From NCBI RefSeq assembly GCF_009727155.1, contig NZ_WNWM01000002.1, positions 186,001-250,000 on the forward strand: a stretch of DNA of 64,000 nucleotides. Reading direction: 5' to 3'. A program made the position numbers and the translations under genes. Under the pieces are notes generated by a model, which saw nothing but the letters and a program-made list of their open reading frames with translations, was not told the origin of the DNA and searched no databases. Position 1 is the first letter of the stretch, and the number at the start of each line of letters is the position of its first letter. Source of the DNA: Pseudoduganella dura. Its GTDB lineage: Bacteria > Pseudomonadota > Gammaproteobacteria > Burkholderiales > Burkholderiaceae_D. Positions 29,602 to 38,393 of the stretch are shown here, in pieces.

Positions 29602-30293
29602 TGCGGGTAACGCCCAGCGACCTGTTCCTCGGCATCTGCCTGGGCGCCCTGGCCGGCTATGTCGATACCGCCGGCTTCGTCGCGCTGTATGGCCTGTTCA
29701 CGGCGCACGTGACGGGGAACTTCGTGCTGATCGGCGCCACGCTGACCCATCCCTCGCATACCACGCTGCTGCTGAAATGCCTCGCCTTCCCCGCCTTCGG
29801 CGCGGGGGTGGTGGCGACCCGGCTGCTCGGCAACGCCTGCGAGCGGAAGGGCACGGTGCCGATCCGTCCCATGCTGTCGATGCAGCTGGTGCTGCTGGCC
29901 GCCTTCATGGCGACGGCCTTGCTGGCCGCGCCGATCGACAGCCCCGATGCGCCGCTGGTGCTCGTCACCGGCATGCTCGGCGCCGCCGCGATGGGCGTGC
30001 ACAATGCCGCCGGCAAGCTGCAGTTCTCCCGCATCGCGCCGACCACGGTCATGACCGGCAACGTGACGGAACTGCTGATCGACATGACGGACCTGGCCAC
30101 CGGCCATGCCACGCCGGCCGCGCGCGAGAAATTCATCCGCTTCGTGTGGCCCGTGCTGGCGTTCGCCGTCGGCTGCATTCTCGGCGGCGCCGGCTACGTG
30201 CATTTCGGCTTCTGGTGCCTGCTGGCGCCGATCGCCGCCATCGCGCTGCTGATGACGTTCCGGTGGCCGGTGCCGAACCCGGCGCATGCCTGA
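29601..30293 (+). CDS. DUF1275 (YoaK-like) membrane protein
   Basis: A 230-residue protein with six hydrophobic helices and the DUF1275 signatures: GYVDTAGFVAL near residue 19, FTAHVTGNFVLIG near 33, and later GMLGAAAMGVHNAAGKL and APTTVMTGNVTELL. Members are inner-membrane proteins of unknown function. It starts at the last base of the alpha/beta hydrolase stop, so the two are translated together. A GC-rich hairpin follows about 20 bp after the stop. Confidence 0.9.
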   Translation: MRVTPSDLFLGICLGALAGYVDTAGFVALYGLFTAHVTGNFVLIGATLTHPSHTTLLLKCLAFPAFGAGVVATRLLGNACERKGTVPIRPMLSMQLVLLAAFMATALLAAPIDSPDAPLVLVTGMLGAAAMGVHNAAGKLQFSRIAPTTVMTGNVTELLIDMTDLATGHATPAAREKFIRFVWPVLAFAVGCILGGAGYVHFGFWCLLAPIAAIALLMTFRWPVPNPAHA

Positions 30294-30315
30294 TCAGTCT
30301 CCTTTCCGATGACCG

Positions 30316-30340
30316 GGCCGCGGCAGTGCCGCGGCCTTTC
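30316..30340 (+). terminator. probable terminator after the hydrolase/DUF1275 pair
   Basis: GGCCGCGGCA and TGCCGCGGCC can form a long GC stem with a tight loop, followed by TTTC. The T-run is short, so strength is uncertain. Confidence 0.5.
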
Positions 30341-30347
30341 AGCATCT

Positions 30348-30408
30348 GGTGTCGGACACCGGTTTTCCCATGCATTGGACGGGCTGCCGAAAAGCGGTGT
30401 CAGACACC
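30348..30408. repeat. paired GGTGTCnGACACC palindromes
   Basis: Two 13-bp palindromes, GGTGTCGGACACC (30348-30360) and GGTGTCAGACACC (30396-30408), lie 48 bp apart between convergent genes. They share a core with GGGGTCAGACCCC at 20477. They look like a short dispersed intergenic repeat. Confidence 0.65.
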
Positions 30409-30447
30409 TGCCCCCTATCCGTGCCCCCCGCCTTCGATCATCTCCCT

Positions 30448-31080
30448 TCAATCCCGGCCCACGGTACGCTCCACCCGCGGATCGGGCCTGATCCACACCA
30501 GCGCCAGCCCCACGTAGAACGCCGCACCGACCAGCGGCTGCCACAGCGACAGCGGCACGCCCGCGGCGTACAGCGCGACCGAAACCCACCCCTTGGTGTC
30601 GCGGCCTATCGCATGGGCCAGCGCCGACTGCGGGCCATGCAGCCGCACCAGGCTGCGCACCAGCAGGTCGTAGGCGATGGCGCTCATGAGCAATACCACG
30701 CCGTACAGCGCCATCGGCCACGCCGCCATGTGCTGCTCGCCGAGCCAGTTCGTCATGAACGGAATCAGCGACAGCCAGAACAGCAGGTGCAGGTTGGCCC
30801 ACAATGCGCGCCCGTCGACCTTGCGCGCCAGCTGCAGCAGGTGGTGGTGGTTGTTCCAGTAGATGCCCACGTAGACGAAACTGAGCACGTAGCTGAAGAA
30901 CAGGGGCCACATCGGCAGCAGTGCTTCCAGCGTGGGGTCGTGCGGCACCTTCAGTTCGAGCACCATGATGGTGATGATGATCGCGATGACGCCGTCGCTG
31001 AACGCTTCCAGGCGCGACTTGCCCATCGGCGGCGTACTGCCACCCGTTGCCAAGTGATTTTCCTTACTTCCTTCCAGCAT
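30448..31080 (-). CDS. TMEM175-family (DUF1211) potassium-channel-like membrane protein
   Basis: A 210-residue protein with six hydrophobic segments. The N-terminal RLEAFSDGVIAIIITIMVLEL contains the FSDG motif that defines the TMEM175/DUF1211 family, whose bacterial members form K+ channels. A histidine-rich loop (NNHHHLL) lies near residue 80, as in relatives. Family members often have two such repeats over several subunits; this one has a single repeat. The ATG at 31080 is chosen because GGAG lies 5 nt upstream. It has no operon partner. Confidence 0.87.
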   Translation of the reverse strand: MLEGSKENHLATGGSTPPMGKSRLEAFSDGVIAIIITIMVLELKVPHDPTLEALLPMWPLFFSYVLSFVYVGIYWNNHHHLLQLARKVDGRALWANLHLLFWLSLIPFMTNWLGEQHMAAWPMALYGVVLLMSAIAYDLLVRSLVRLHGPQSALAHAIGRDTKGWVSVALYAAGVPLSLWQPLVGAAFYVGLALVWIRPDPRVERTVGRD

Positions 31081-31361
31081 GCTTACTCCAATGTCGATCC
31101 AGTTAAATCGGAGTAACCATCTTAGTGCCGCACCGGGATGCGGCACAACGCCCGGAAGGCAGAGCCGCCATTGCAGGCTTGCGATCGCATGGCCCCTTGC
31201 GCTTCCCCCGCGTCCCTGGGAACCACTGATTTATTTATGGAAGGGGCATGGCCCCGAGAATAAGCGCCATGCTGGGCAGCAAATCATCGCCAATATCCCG
31301 GTATTGACAATGATTTATGTCTTGCCTGGCACATTTTCGGGACCATTCGCTCCCACCAGGA

Positions 31362-32168
31362 TTAAATCAGTGCTTCCCTGAGTCGCGTCACGCGAGCTTG
31401 ACCCCATCCACGGCCTGCAAGAACAAGCACACCGACCCCCAGCATCAGCCAGCTACCCGGTTCCGGTACGGCCGAAACGGTGGCTCCTTCATATGCAGTG
31501 GATACATTGAAGGACAATGCTATTTCAATGTCGTAATCATTGTTATTGACTGCAGAAAATGAGAACTCCTGGATGGAGTTATCGCCGCGTTCGTCCACTG
31601 CCAGAGCGAATTCTTGTTGAAAATGCTGCCGGGGCGCCGCCAGTGAAATGAAGTCCAGGCTGGCGCCGATTCGCGAACTGAAATCCGTGGTATGTTCTCT
31701 GAACGTGACATTCGAGCGATTCAGAAAGCTGTAGGCATTACCGCCCACGGTCAATGCGGTGTGCGCCTTCAACAGGATGGTCTGGACTTGCGAGGCAGTC
31801 GACGCCAAGTCGTACGATTCATCAAGTTCGGGGTCAACGCCAAATGACGAAGCAAGGCTACCGGCTCCGTCACTATAAAATTCCACGACTGCACCCTGGC
31901 TTTGCAGCGCCCGATGCACGGGCACCGGCAGTACTGGATCAACCACAACGGAATCCGTGTTGCCCCATCCTATGTGGTAGCTGGCAGTGTAATGGCTGGT
32001 TCTGGGACCGAATTCGAATCCTGCGATCCGGTCGTCCGCCGGTGTCAGGTCCTGCACGCTGAACTGAATATCCGAAAAGCCCGAGTGTCCTGTGATCTGG
32101 GCTGTCGCCGGTGTCAGGATCGAGAGCGCCAATGCAGCGGCAAAGGCAGGTTTGACTAGATGGAACAC
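31362..32168 (-). CDS. PEP-CTERM sorting-domain exported protein
   Basis: A 268-residue protein with an N-terminal signal peptide (about 1-23) and a C-terminal PEP-CTERM tail: VPEPGSWLMLGVGVLVLAG followed by a basic end. In Gram-negative bacteria this tail is cut by the EpsH/XrtA exosortase, and such proteins are linked to exopolysaccharide. The central domain is not recognised. It begins with GTG, with GGAG 8 nt upstream. Its codons are visibly richer in A/T than the flanking genes. No exosortase is in the window. Confidence 0.85.
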   Translation of the reverse strand: MFHLVKPAFAAALALSILTPATAQITGHSGFSDIQFSVQDLTPADDRIAGFEFGPRTSHYTASYHIGWGNTDSVVVDPVLPVPVHRALQSQGAVVEFYSDGAGSLASSFGVDPELDESYDLASTASQVQTILLKAHTALTVGGNAYSFLNRSNVTFREHTTDFSSRIGASLDFISLAAPRQHFQQEFALAVDERGDNSIQEFSFSAVNNNDYDIEIALSFNVSTAYEGATVSAVPEPGSWLMLGVGVLVLAGRGWGQARVTRLREALI

Positions 32169-32881
32169 TATTATTTCTCCGGTTTATCGCAGATCGACAA
32201 CGAGTCGAGTAAGCAGGGTTAAATTAACAAAATTACCATTTTTTATTCTAAAGCGCCGTACTTGATGAAGCAACGGATGGATGTACCTAAGTGCGATAAA
32301 CGAGCGTATATGCAACGAAATGACGCCCATTTACTCGATGGGCATGTTTGGCGCCGCGGTACGGATATTTCCTAATAATCTGCATTCGCTTGAACCATGC
32401 GTGCCGCGAATGTGGCCCTAGCCCTGTTCGCGCCGCTCGGCCCGAAGTACGTTGACCGCAGAGTCTTGCCGGAATGCGCGCGAACTCTTGTGCAGATAGT
32501 CGATGCTCCCGGACAGGATGCTTCCTCCACGCCGTTACCCCGATGCATGCGGGCCGAGTCGAGGGTCGCCAGCCCGGACTGAAATCCCGGATTACCCGAC
32601 CTTCGTCCGCGCGCATCCCCGGCCCGGCCTCCTTCGCCGCATCGATCGTCGGCAACGAATTCCCATACGTTGCCTGCCGGCCGCGGGTATCACCTGGTGG
32701 GCGATGCCCGCGGCCGGTGCGTCTTGCCGGTGCAGATCACAACGCGGAAGAACAGCGAAGTCCGGCGCAGCTGCAACCCGTCGGCATCGGCACGTTTGCT
32801 TGCATGAACAGGACGCCGGTTGCGCCACCGGCGAAACCTCCGTAAGCTACGCCACATCGGATCGAGGGAGCATCAGTAGAA
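32169..32881. other. 713-bp intergenic region
   Basis: The left part (to about 32340) is AT-rich and should carry the promoter of the PEP-CTERM gene. It contains a small hairpin, GCCCAT/ATGGGC at 32325-32343. The right part is GC-rich but shows no frame with a ribosome site, conserved motif or convincing codon pattern. It may hold a decayed gene or a long leader for the GGDEF-EAL gene at 32882. I see no RNA family there. Confidence 0.5.
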
Positions 32882-34699
32882 ATGGATACGCGGATCGAGG
32901 GGAACGAGTCGGAGCAGCGGCGGGTGCAGGAGCTGTCGCGCTATGAGCTCGCGCTGGACAAGCCCGATCCGCAGCTGCGCTTCATCGTGGAGCTTGCCGT
33001 GCAGACGATGGGCGCGGACATCGGCGGCATCAGCCTCGTTTACCATTCGCACATCTGGCTGCCGGTCACGGTGGGCATCGCGCTGCGCGAAATACCGCGC
33101 GACGAATCGTTCTGCAGCGACCTGGTGGCATGCGAGAGCGACTTTTCCGAAGTGGAGGATGCGCTGGTCGAGGACTGGTCGGCGGCCAAGCCGATCGTGC
33201 GGCGCGCCCCGCACTATCGCCATTACGCCGGCGTCGCGCTGTACGGCAACCGCGGCTACCAGCTCGGCACGCTGTGGGTAATGTGGCTGCAACCGGGCCA
33301 GGTCGATGCCGCGCAGCGCACGATGCTGCAGGGCCTGGCCCGGCTGGTCACCGACACGCTCGAACTGCGCTACTGCGATGCGGTGACCGGCATGTACAAC
33401 CGCGGCGCGTTCGTGCAGCACCTGCAGCATGCCAAGGGCGAGGCCGGGCGGCGGGAACTCACGGTCGGCTACATCGACCTCACCGGTTTCCACCAGATCA
33501 ACGAAGTGTATGGCCGCGGCGCCGGCGATGCCACGCTGGCCGAGATCGCGGCGCGCGTCGTCGGCTGGGCCGGTGCCGACAGCCTGGTGGCCCACCTGGG
33601 CGGCGACCGCTTCGCGTTCGCGCTGCTGGGCCTCTCGGGCATGGACCGCCTGCAAGCGCTGTGCCACGCGATCGATGTGCCGGTAACGCTGCCGTCGGAC
33701 CGCACGCAGGCACTGCATGCCCGCATCGGCATCGTGCGCGAACGCCTGCCCTCGCCCGTAGCGGCGGCGGCGCTGCTCGACATGGCCGAAACGGCCGCGG
33801 CCAGCATCGGCGACATGGCCAGCTTCTCGGTGATCCGCGAATACGGCAGCGAAATGCGCGAACGTTCGGGTTTCCTGCACGACCTGCTCGGCGTGCTGGA
33901 GGGCCAGCCCGAGGCCGGACGGCTGTCGATGCATTACCAGCCGCAGGTGAATTTCGCCAAGCAGAACCTGATCGGGCTCGAGGCGCTGGTGCGCTGGGAG
34001 CATCCGCAGCGCGGTACGGTGTCGCCGTCGGTGTTCGTCCCGCTGGCAGAAAGCTCGGGCAACAGCTATGCCCTGGACATGCTGGTGATGGGCCAGGTCT
34101 GCCGCGACATGCGCGGCTGGATGGACGCCGGCCTGCCGCAGGTGCCCGTGTCGCTGAACTTTTCACGCTCGTCGCTGCTGCATCCCGGCCTGCCCGAGGA
34201 GATCAAGGCCCTGATGGCCCAATACCGGCTGCCCGGCGCCCTGCTCGAGGTGGAGGTGACGGAAAGCCAGCTGCTGGAAGCCCCCGAGGCGCTGGGCGAA
34301 CGCGTGGCGGCGCTGCGCGATCTCGGCCTGCGCATCGCGATCGACGACTTCGGCATCGGCTACTCGAACCTGGATGCGATCGGCTCGCTGCCGTTCGACC
34401 GGCTGAAGGTGGACCGCCGCTTCGTGCACGGCGTGGCCGACAGCGCCGTCACGGCCAGCCTGTTCCGCCTGATCCAGGGCGTGGCCGAGGTCTCCGATGC
34501 GGAACTGCTGTGCGAAGGCCTGGAACGGCAGGTCGACCTGGACTGGCTGCGCCACGAGCATGCCTACTGCGTGCAGGGCTGGTATTTCTGTTCCGCGCTG
34601 CCGCCGCGGGGCGTGGAAGACCTGCTGCGCGCCTGGGGCCAGCGTACCCGGCAGCCGGCGCTGCATGGCGACGTGCGCGAGCTGTTCGCGAGCAGCTGA
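32882..34699 (+). CDS. GAF-GGDEF-EAL protein with degenerate GGDEF (probable c-di-GMP phosphodiesterase)
   Basis: A 605-residue soluble protein. An N-terminal GAF-like domain (about 25-165) precedes a GGDEF domain whose signature reads GGDRF (residues 240-244), so cyclase activity is unlikely. The EAL domain is complete: EAL at 367-369, VEVTES, IDDFGIGYSN, LKVDRRF and CEGLE. The likely activity is hydrolysis of c-di-GMP, with the altered GGDEF possibly acting as a GTP sensor, as known for some composite proteins. No transmembrane segment is present. The ATG is the first in frame; the ribosome site is weak. Confidence 0.9.
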   Translation: MDTRIEGNESEQRRVQELSRYELALDKPDPQLRFIVELAVQTMGADIGGISLVYHSHIWLPVTVGIALREIPRDESFCSDLVACESDFSEVEDALVEDWSAAKPIVRRAPHYRHYAGVALYGNRGYQLGTLWVMWLQPGQVDAAQRTMLQGLARLVTDTLELRYCDAVTGMYNRGAFVQHLQHAKGEAGRRELTVGYIDLTGFHQINEVYGRGAGDATLAEIAARVVGWAGADSLVAHLGGDRFAFALLGLSGMDRLQALCHAIDVPVTLPSDRTQALHARIGIVRERLPSPVAAAALLDMAETAAASIGDMASFSVIREYGSEMRERSGFLHDLLGVLEGQPEAGRLSMHYQPQVNFAKQNLIGLEALVRWEHPQRGTVSPSVFVPLAESSGNSYALDMLVMGQVCRDMRGWMDAGLPQVPVSLNFSRSSLLHPGLPEEIKALMAQYRLPGALLEVEVTESQLLEAPEALGERVAALRDLGLRIAIDDFGIGYSNLDAIGSLPFDRLKVDRRFVHGVADSAVTASLFRLIQGVAEVSDAELLCEGLERQVDLDWLRHEHAYCVQGWYFCSALPPRGVEDLLRAWGQRTRQPALHGDVRELFASS

Positions 34700-34780
34700 G
34701 CGGCGGGCCGTTGCCGCCAGCCCGGCCGGCCCCGACCGCCACGTTGCCGAAATCATGCGCCGCCTCCCGCCGAGCTCTCC

Positions 34781-34786
34781 TATACT
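34781..34786 (+). promoter_or_regulatory. -10 element giving a probable leaderless transcript
   Basis: TATACT ends 6 bp before the ATG at 34793, where transcription would be expected to begin. No Shine-Dalgarno is visible. The -35 region is not recognisable. Confidence 0.35.
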
Positions 34787-34792
34787 CGGGCC

Positions 34793-35719
34793 ATGGCACA
34801 TCTGCGCATCGGCATCTCCGGCTGGCGTTACGAACCCTGGCGCAAGGTCTTTTACCCGGCGGGCATGGCCCAGGCGCGCGAGCTCGATTTCGCTTCGCGC
34901 GCGCTGCCCACGATCGAGATCAACGGCTCGTTCTATTCGCTGCAGCGGCTGGAAAGCTATCGGGCGTGGTACGACGCCCCCCCCGAGGATTTCATTTTTT
35001 CGCACAAGGGCAACCGCTTCATCACGCATATGCGCCGGCTGCGCGATCCCGCCCCGTCGCTATCGAATGTCTTCGCTTCCGGCGTACTGGCGCTGCGTGA
35101 AAAACTCGGACCGTTCCTGTGGCAACTGCCGCCCAATTTCCAGTTCGATGCCGAAGTGCTCGAAGCTTTCCTCGGCGCGCTGCCGCACGATACGGAAGCG
35201 GCGCTGGAAATGGCGCGGCGCCACGAACCGCGCATGGCGGGCCGTGCATACCTGGAGATCGATGAAAAGCGCAGGCTGCGGCACGCCCTCGAGATCCGCC
35301 ACGAAAGCTTCGGCGACCCCGCATTCGTGAAGCTGCTGCGCAAATACAAGGTGGCGCTCGTGGTGGCCGACACGGCCGGCAAGTGGCCGGGCTACGAGGA
35401 TGTGACGGCCGACTTCATGTACATACGGCTGCACGGCGAGAAAGAGCTGTACGCGGGCGGCTATACGGATGGGGCGCTCGACCACTGGGCGCGCAGGATA
35501 AAGACATGGAGCACCGGAGGCCAGCCCGACGACGCCAGGCTGATCGCATCGGCGGCCCCGCCGAGGCGGGCCGGCCGCGACGTCTTCTGCTACTTCGACA
35601 ACGACATCAAGGTGCATGCGCCGTTCGACGCGCGCCGGCTGATGTCGCGCCTCGGCGCGGATGCCGGACTCGCCCCGCTCATCGATCCCCGGCGCGGTCC
35701 TCCCTCCGATCCCGGGTGA
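34793..35719 (+). CDS. DUF72 (YecE-like) protein
   Basis: A 308-residue cytoplasmic protein of the DUF72/YecE family, a TIM-barrel-like fold of unknown activity. Family motifs are present: RIGISGWRYEPWRKVFYP at the N-terminus, EINGSFYSLQ near residue 43, FIFSHKGNRFITH near 67, and YIRLHGEKELYAGGYTD followed by the W-based C-terminal region with FCYFDNDIKVHAPFDA. Its 3' end overlaps the convergent ClC gene by 41 bp. The gene may be leaderless, since a TATACT lies just upstream and no ribosome site is seen. Confidence 0.9.
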   Translation: MAHLRIGISGWRYEPWRKVFYPAGMAQARELDFASRALPTIEINGSFYSLQRLESYRAWYDAPPEDFIFSHKGNRFITHMRRLRDPAPSLSNVFASGVLALREKLGPFLWQLPPNFQFDAEVLEAFLGALPHDTEAALEMARRHEPRMAGRAYLEIDEKRRLRHALEIRHESFGDPAFVKLLRKYKVALVVADTAGKWPGYEDVTADFMYIRLHGEKELYAGGYTDGALDHWARRIKTWSTGGQPDDARLIASAAPPRRAGRDVFCYFDNDIKVHAPFDARRLMSRLGADAGLAPLIDPRRGPPSDPG

Positions 35720-36935
35720 ACGGCGCCTTCGCGCCACGTTGCGCCTTGTAGATGCCGGCATGGCCGGAGCACAGGTAGGCCACCACGCAGCCCATCGCCG
35801 CATACGGCCCGATCGCGGGACCGAACAGCTCCAGCGCCATCACCGTGGAGGCCAGCGGGGTGTTGGCGGCACCGGCGAACACCGCGACAAAGCCCACGCC
35901 GGCCAGCAGCGGGAACGGCAGGTGCAGCAGCGGCGCCAGCGCGTTGCCCAGCGTGGCGCCGATATAGAACAGCGGCGTCACTTCGCCGCCCTTGAAGCCG
36001 GTGCCCAGCGAAACCACCGTGAACGCCAGCTTGCCCAGCGCATCCCATGCGGGCAATGGCTGCGCGAATGCCTCGACGATCACCGGAATGCCGAGGCCGA
36101 CATAACGCTGCGTGCCGACGGCCCACACGGCGCCGGCGATGACGGCGCCGCCGATCAGCGGCCGCAACGGCGCATAGGCCACGTGCCGCTTCAAGAAGGC
36201 GGACAGCCGGTGCGTGGCGCCGGCGAATAGCCTGCCCGCCAGGCCGAAGACGATGCCCGCCACGGCGACCGCGACGATCGTCCACGCCGTGAGGGCCGGT
36301 ACCGCGGCAACCGCATAATGGGTGTGATGCACGCCCCAGGCCAGGCCAACCTGGTCGGCGAGGATCGCCGCCGCCACGCAAGGGAAGATGGCGTCGTGGC
36401 GCAGGCGGCCGATCACCAGCACTTCGAGGCCGAAAATGGCACCCGCCAGCGGTGTGCCGAACACGGAGGCGAAGCCGGCGCTGATGCCGGCCATCAGCAG
36501 GATGCGGCGGTCCTGCGTCTGCAGCTTCAGGGCATTCGTCAGCTGGTCGGCCAGCGTGCCGCCCATCTGCACGGCCGTCCCTTCCCGGCCCACCGACGCG
36601 CCGAACAGGTGCGAGATCACCGTGCCGGCCAGCACCAGCGGGGCCATCCGCAACGGAACCACGCTTTTCGGATCGTGGATTTCGTCGATCAGCAGGTTGT
36701 TGCCCGCCTCCACGGTGCTGCCCCAGCGCAGGTAGACCCAGCCCACCGCGAAGCCGGCCAGGGGCAGCAGCCAGATGATCCCTGGATGGTTTTCACGGTA
36801 CGCCGTCGCCGCGTCGAGCGAGAGCAGGAACAGGGCCGAGGCGGTGCCGGCCAGGGCGGCGATCAGCAGGGAGACCAGCAACCACTTGGCGAGGTAGCGC
36901 AAGGGGTGGGTGAAGGAGTCGAGGTGGGCTGGCAT
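35679..36935 (-). CDS. ClC-family anion antiporter, resembling the fluoride (CLC-F) clade
   Basis: A 418-residue membrane protein with the ClC fold. Recognisable segments are GNNLLIDEIHDP, the helix with GASVGREGTAVQMGG (conserved gating Glu) and GTGFKGGEVTPLFYIGATLG in place of the usual chloride-ClC GKGxFAP motif. The last two, with the short N-terminus, resemble the bacterial fluoride/proton antiporters, though I cannot confirm this without alignment. The last residues overlap the DUF72 gene on the other strand. No fluoride riboswitch-like sequence was recognised upstream. The start could be 36953 instead of 36935. Confidence 0.82.
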   Translation of the reverse strand: MPAHLDSFTHPLRYLAKWLLVSLLIAALAGTASALFLLSLDAATAYRENHPGIIWLLPLAGFAVGWVYLRWGSTVEAGNNLLIDEIHDPKSVVPLRMAPLVLAGTVISHLFGASVGREGTAVQMGGTLADQLTNALKLQTQDRRILLMAGISAGFASVFGTPLAGAIFGLEVLVIGRLRHDAIFPCVAAAILADQVGLAWGVHHTHYAVAAVPALTAWTIVAVAVAGIVFGLAGRLFAGATHRLSAFLKRHVAYAPLRPLIGGAVIAGAVWAVGTQRYVGLGIPVIVEAFAQPLPAWDALGKLAFTVVSLGTGFKGGEVTPLFYIGATLGNALAPLLHLPFPLLAGVGFVAVFAGAANTPLASTVMALELFGPAIGPYAAMGCVVAYLCSGHAGIYKAQRGAKAPFTRDRREDRAGDR

Positions 36936-37004
36936 CGGCAGGGAATATAGCATGCGGGCCGGGGCCGCTGCGCCCTCTGGTGTCCACCACCGATGCTGCA
37001 CACG

Positions 37005-38393
37005 TCAGTGGTGGTCGTGCCCGCCGCCGCGCCGCAGGTCGACCGGCTTGCCTTGCGCCGGCGCGAGCGCCGGCATGCCGGGCGCCTGCGTTGCAGGCGG
37101 CGGCTCGCCGGTCCATTCGTAGGCGACCGTGCCTTTCGGATGCCTGTAGTGCCCGGGGTCGCGGTAGTCGCCGCGCGCCAGGTCTTCGCGCACCTTGATC
37201 AGCGTGAACATGCCGCCCATTTCGATCTCGCCGTACTGGCCGGTGCCGGTCATCATCGGCAAGGTATTCTCGGGCAGCGGCATGCGCATGCTGCCCATCG
37301 AGCCGCCCTTGTCGCCCATCACCATGTAGCCCGGCACGAGCCTGTTGATCTTCTCGGCCACGCCCTGGTGATCCACGCCGATCAGCGTTGGCACGTCATG
37401 CCCCATCGCATTCATCGTGTGGTGCGATTTATGGCAGTGGAAAGCCCAGTCGCCCGGGTTGTCCGCCACGAATTCGATGGCGCGCATCTGGCCGACGCCG
37501 ATGTCGGCCGTCACTTCCGGCCAGCGCGCCGAAGGCTTCACCCAGCCGCCATCCGTGCCCGTCACTTCGAACGTGTGGCCGTGCAGGTGGATCGGATGGT
37601 TCGTCATCGTCAGGTTGCCGGCGCGGATCCGCACCCGGTCGCCCTGCCGCACCACGAACGGGTCGATCGCCGGGAACACGCGGCTGTTGAAGGTCCACAG
37701 GTTGAAGTCCAGCATCGTGTTGACCTTCGGCGTGTAGCTGCCCGGTTCGATGTCGTAGGCGCCCAGCAGGAACACGAAGTCGCGGTCGACCGCGTGCCGC
37801 CGGATATCCTTCGGGTGCGTGACCCAGAAGCCCATCATGCCCATCGCCATCTGCACCATCTCGTCCGCATGCGGGTGGTACATGAACGTGCCGGCATGCT
37901 TCGCCACGAATTCGTAGACGAACGTCTTGCCGGGCTGGATCGACGGCTGCGTCACGCCGCTGACGCCGTCCATGCCGTTCGGCAGGATCTGCCCGTGCCA
38001 GTGGATGCTGGTGTGCTCGGGCAGCCGGTTGGTGACGAAGATGCGCACCCGGTCGCCCTCCACCACCTCGATCGTCGGTCCCGGGCTCTGCCCGTTGTAG
38101 CCCCACAGGTTGGCCAGCATGCCGGGCGCCACTTCGCGCACCACAGGTTCGGCCACGAGGTGGAATTCCTTGACGCCGTCCTTCATCCGCCATGGCAGGC
38201 TCCAGCCGTTCAGCGTGACGACAGGATTGTACGGCCGGCCGTTCGGCGGCGGCGGCGGCACGGCGGTCGCGGCGGATGATCCCACCGGCGCCTCGGGCAG
38301 CGATGCGGCGCCGGCGCGGCTGACCATGCCGGCACCCAGCAGGGTGGTGGCGCCGGCCAGGAACGAGCGGCGCGATTTGATTGGCGTATTCAT
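37005..38393 (-). CDS. Tat-exported multicopper oxidase
   Basis: A 462-residue periplasmic oxidase. A Tat signal (KSRRSFLAGATTLLGAGM) is followed by cupredoxin domains with all four copper motifs: SIHWHG (His131, His133), MYHPHAD (His173, His175), NHPIHLHGH and the type 1/3 motif WAFHCHKSHH. Methionine-rich segments (GGSMGSMRMP, MGGM) near the C-terminus are common in copper-tolerance oxidases. It ends in a His-rich tail. The start overlaps the TolC-like gene by 4 bp (ATGA), so it is the third gene of the 40504-37005 operon. A role in Cu(I) oxidation in the periplasm is likely. Confidence 0.93.
   Translation of the reverse strand: MNTPIKSRRSFLAGATTLLGAGMVSRAGAASLPEAPVGSSAATAVPPPPPNGRPYNPVVTLNGWSLPWRMKDGVKEFHLVAEPVVREVAPGMLANLWGYNGQSPGPTIEVVEGDRVRIFVTNRLPEHTSIHWHGQILPNGMDGVSGVTQPSIQPGKTFVYEFVAKHAGTFMYHPHADEMVQMAMGMMGFWVTHPKDIRRHAVDRDFVFLLGAYDIEPGSYTPKVNTMLDFNLWTFNSRVFPAIDPFVVRQGDRVRIRAGNLTMTNHPIHLHGHTFEVTGTDGGWVKPSARWPEVTADIGVGQMRAIEFVADNPGDWAFHCHKSHHTMNAMGHDVPTLIGVDHQGVAEKINRLVPGYMVMGDKGGSMGSMRMPLPENTLPMMTGTGQYGEIEMGGMFTLIKVREDLARGDYRDPGHYRHPKGTVAYEWTGEPPPATQAPGMPALAPAQGKPVDLRRGGGHDHH

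Noticed and set aside
32287..32655. 122-codon minus-strand frame in the intergenic region
   Set aside because: No ribosome site, no domain, and an amino-acid composition like random GC-rich sequence.
36936..37004. Fluoride riboswitch upstream of the ClC gene
   Set aside because: The 50-70 bp leader lacks the conserved pattern of the motif.
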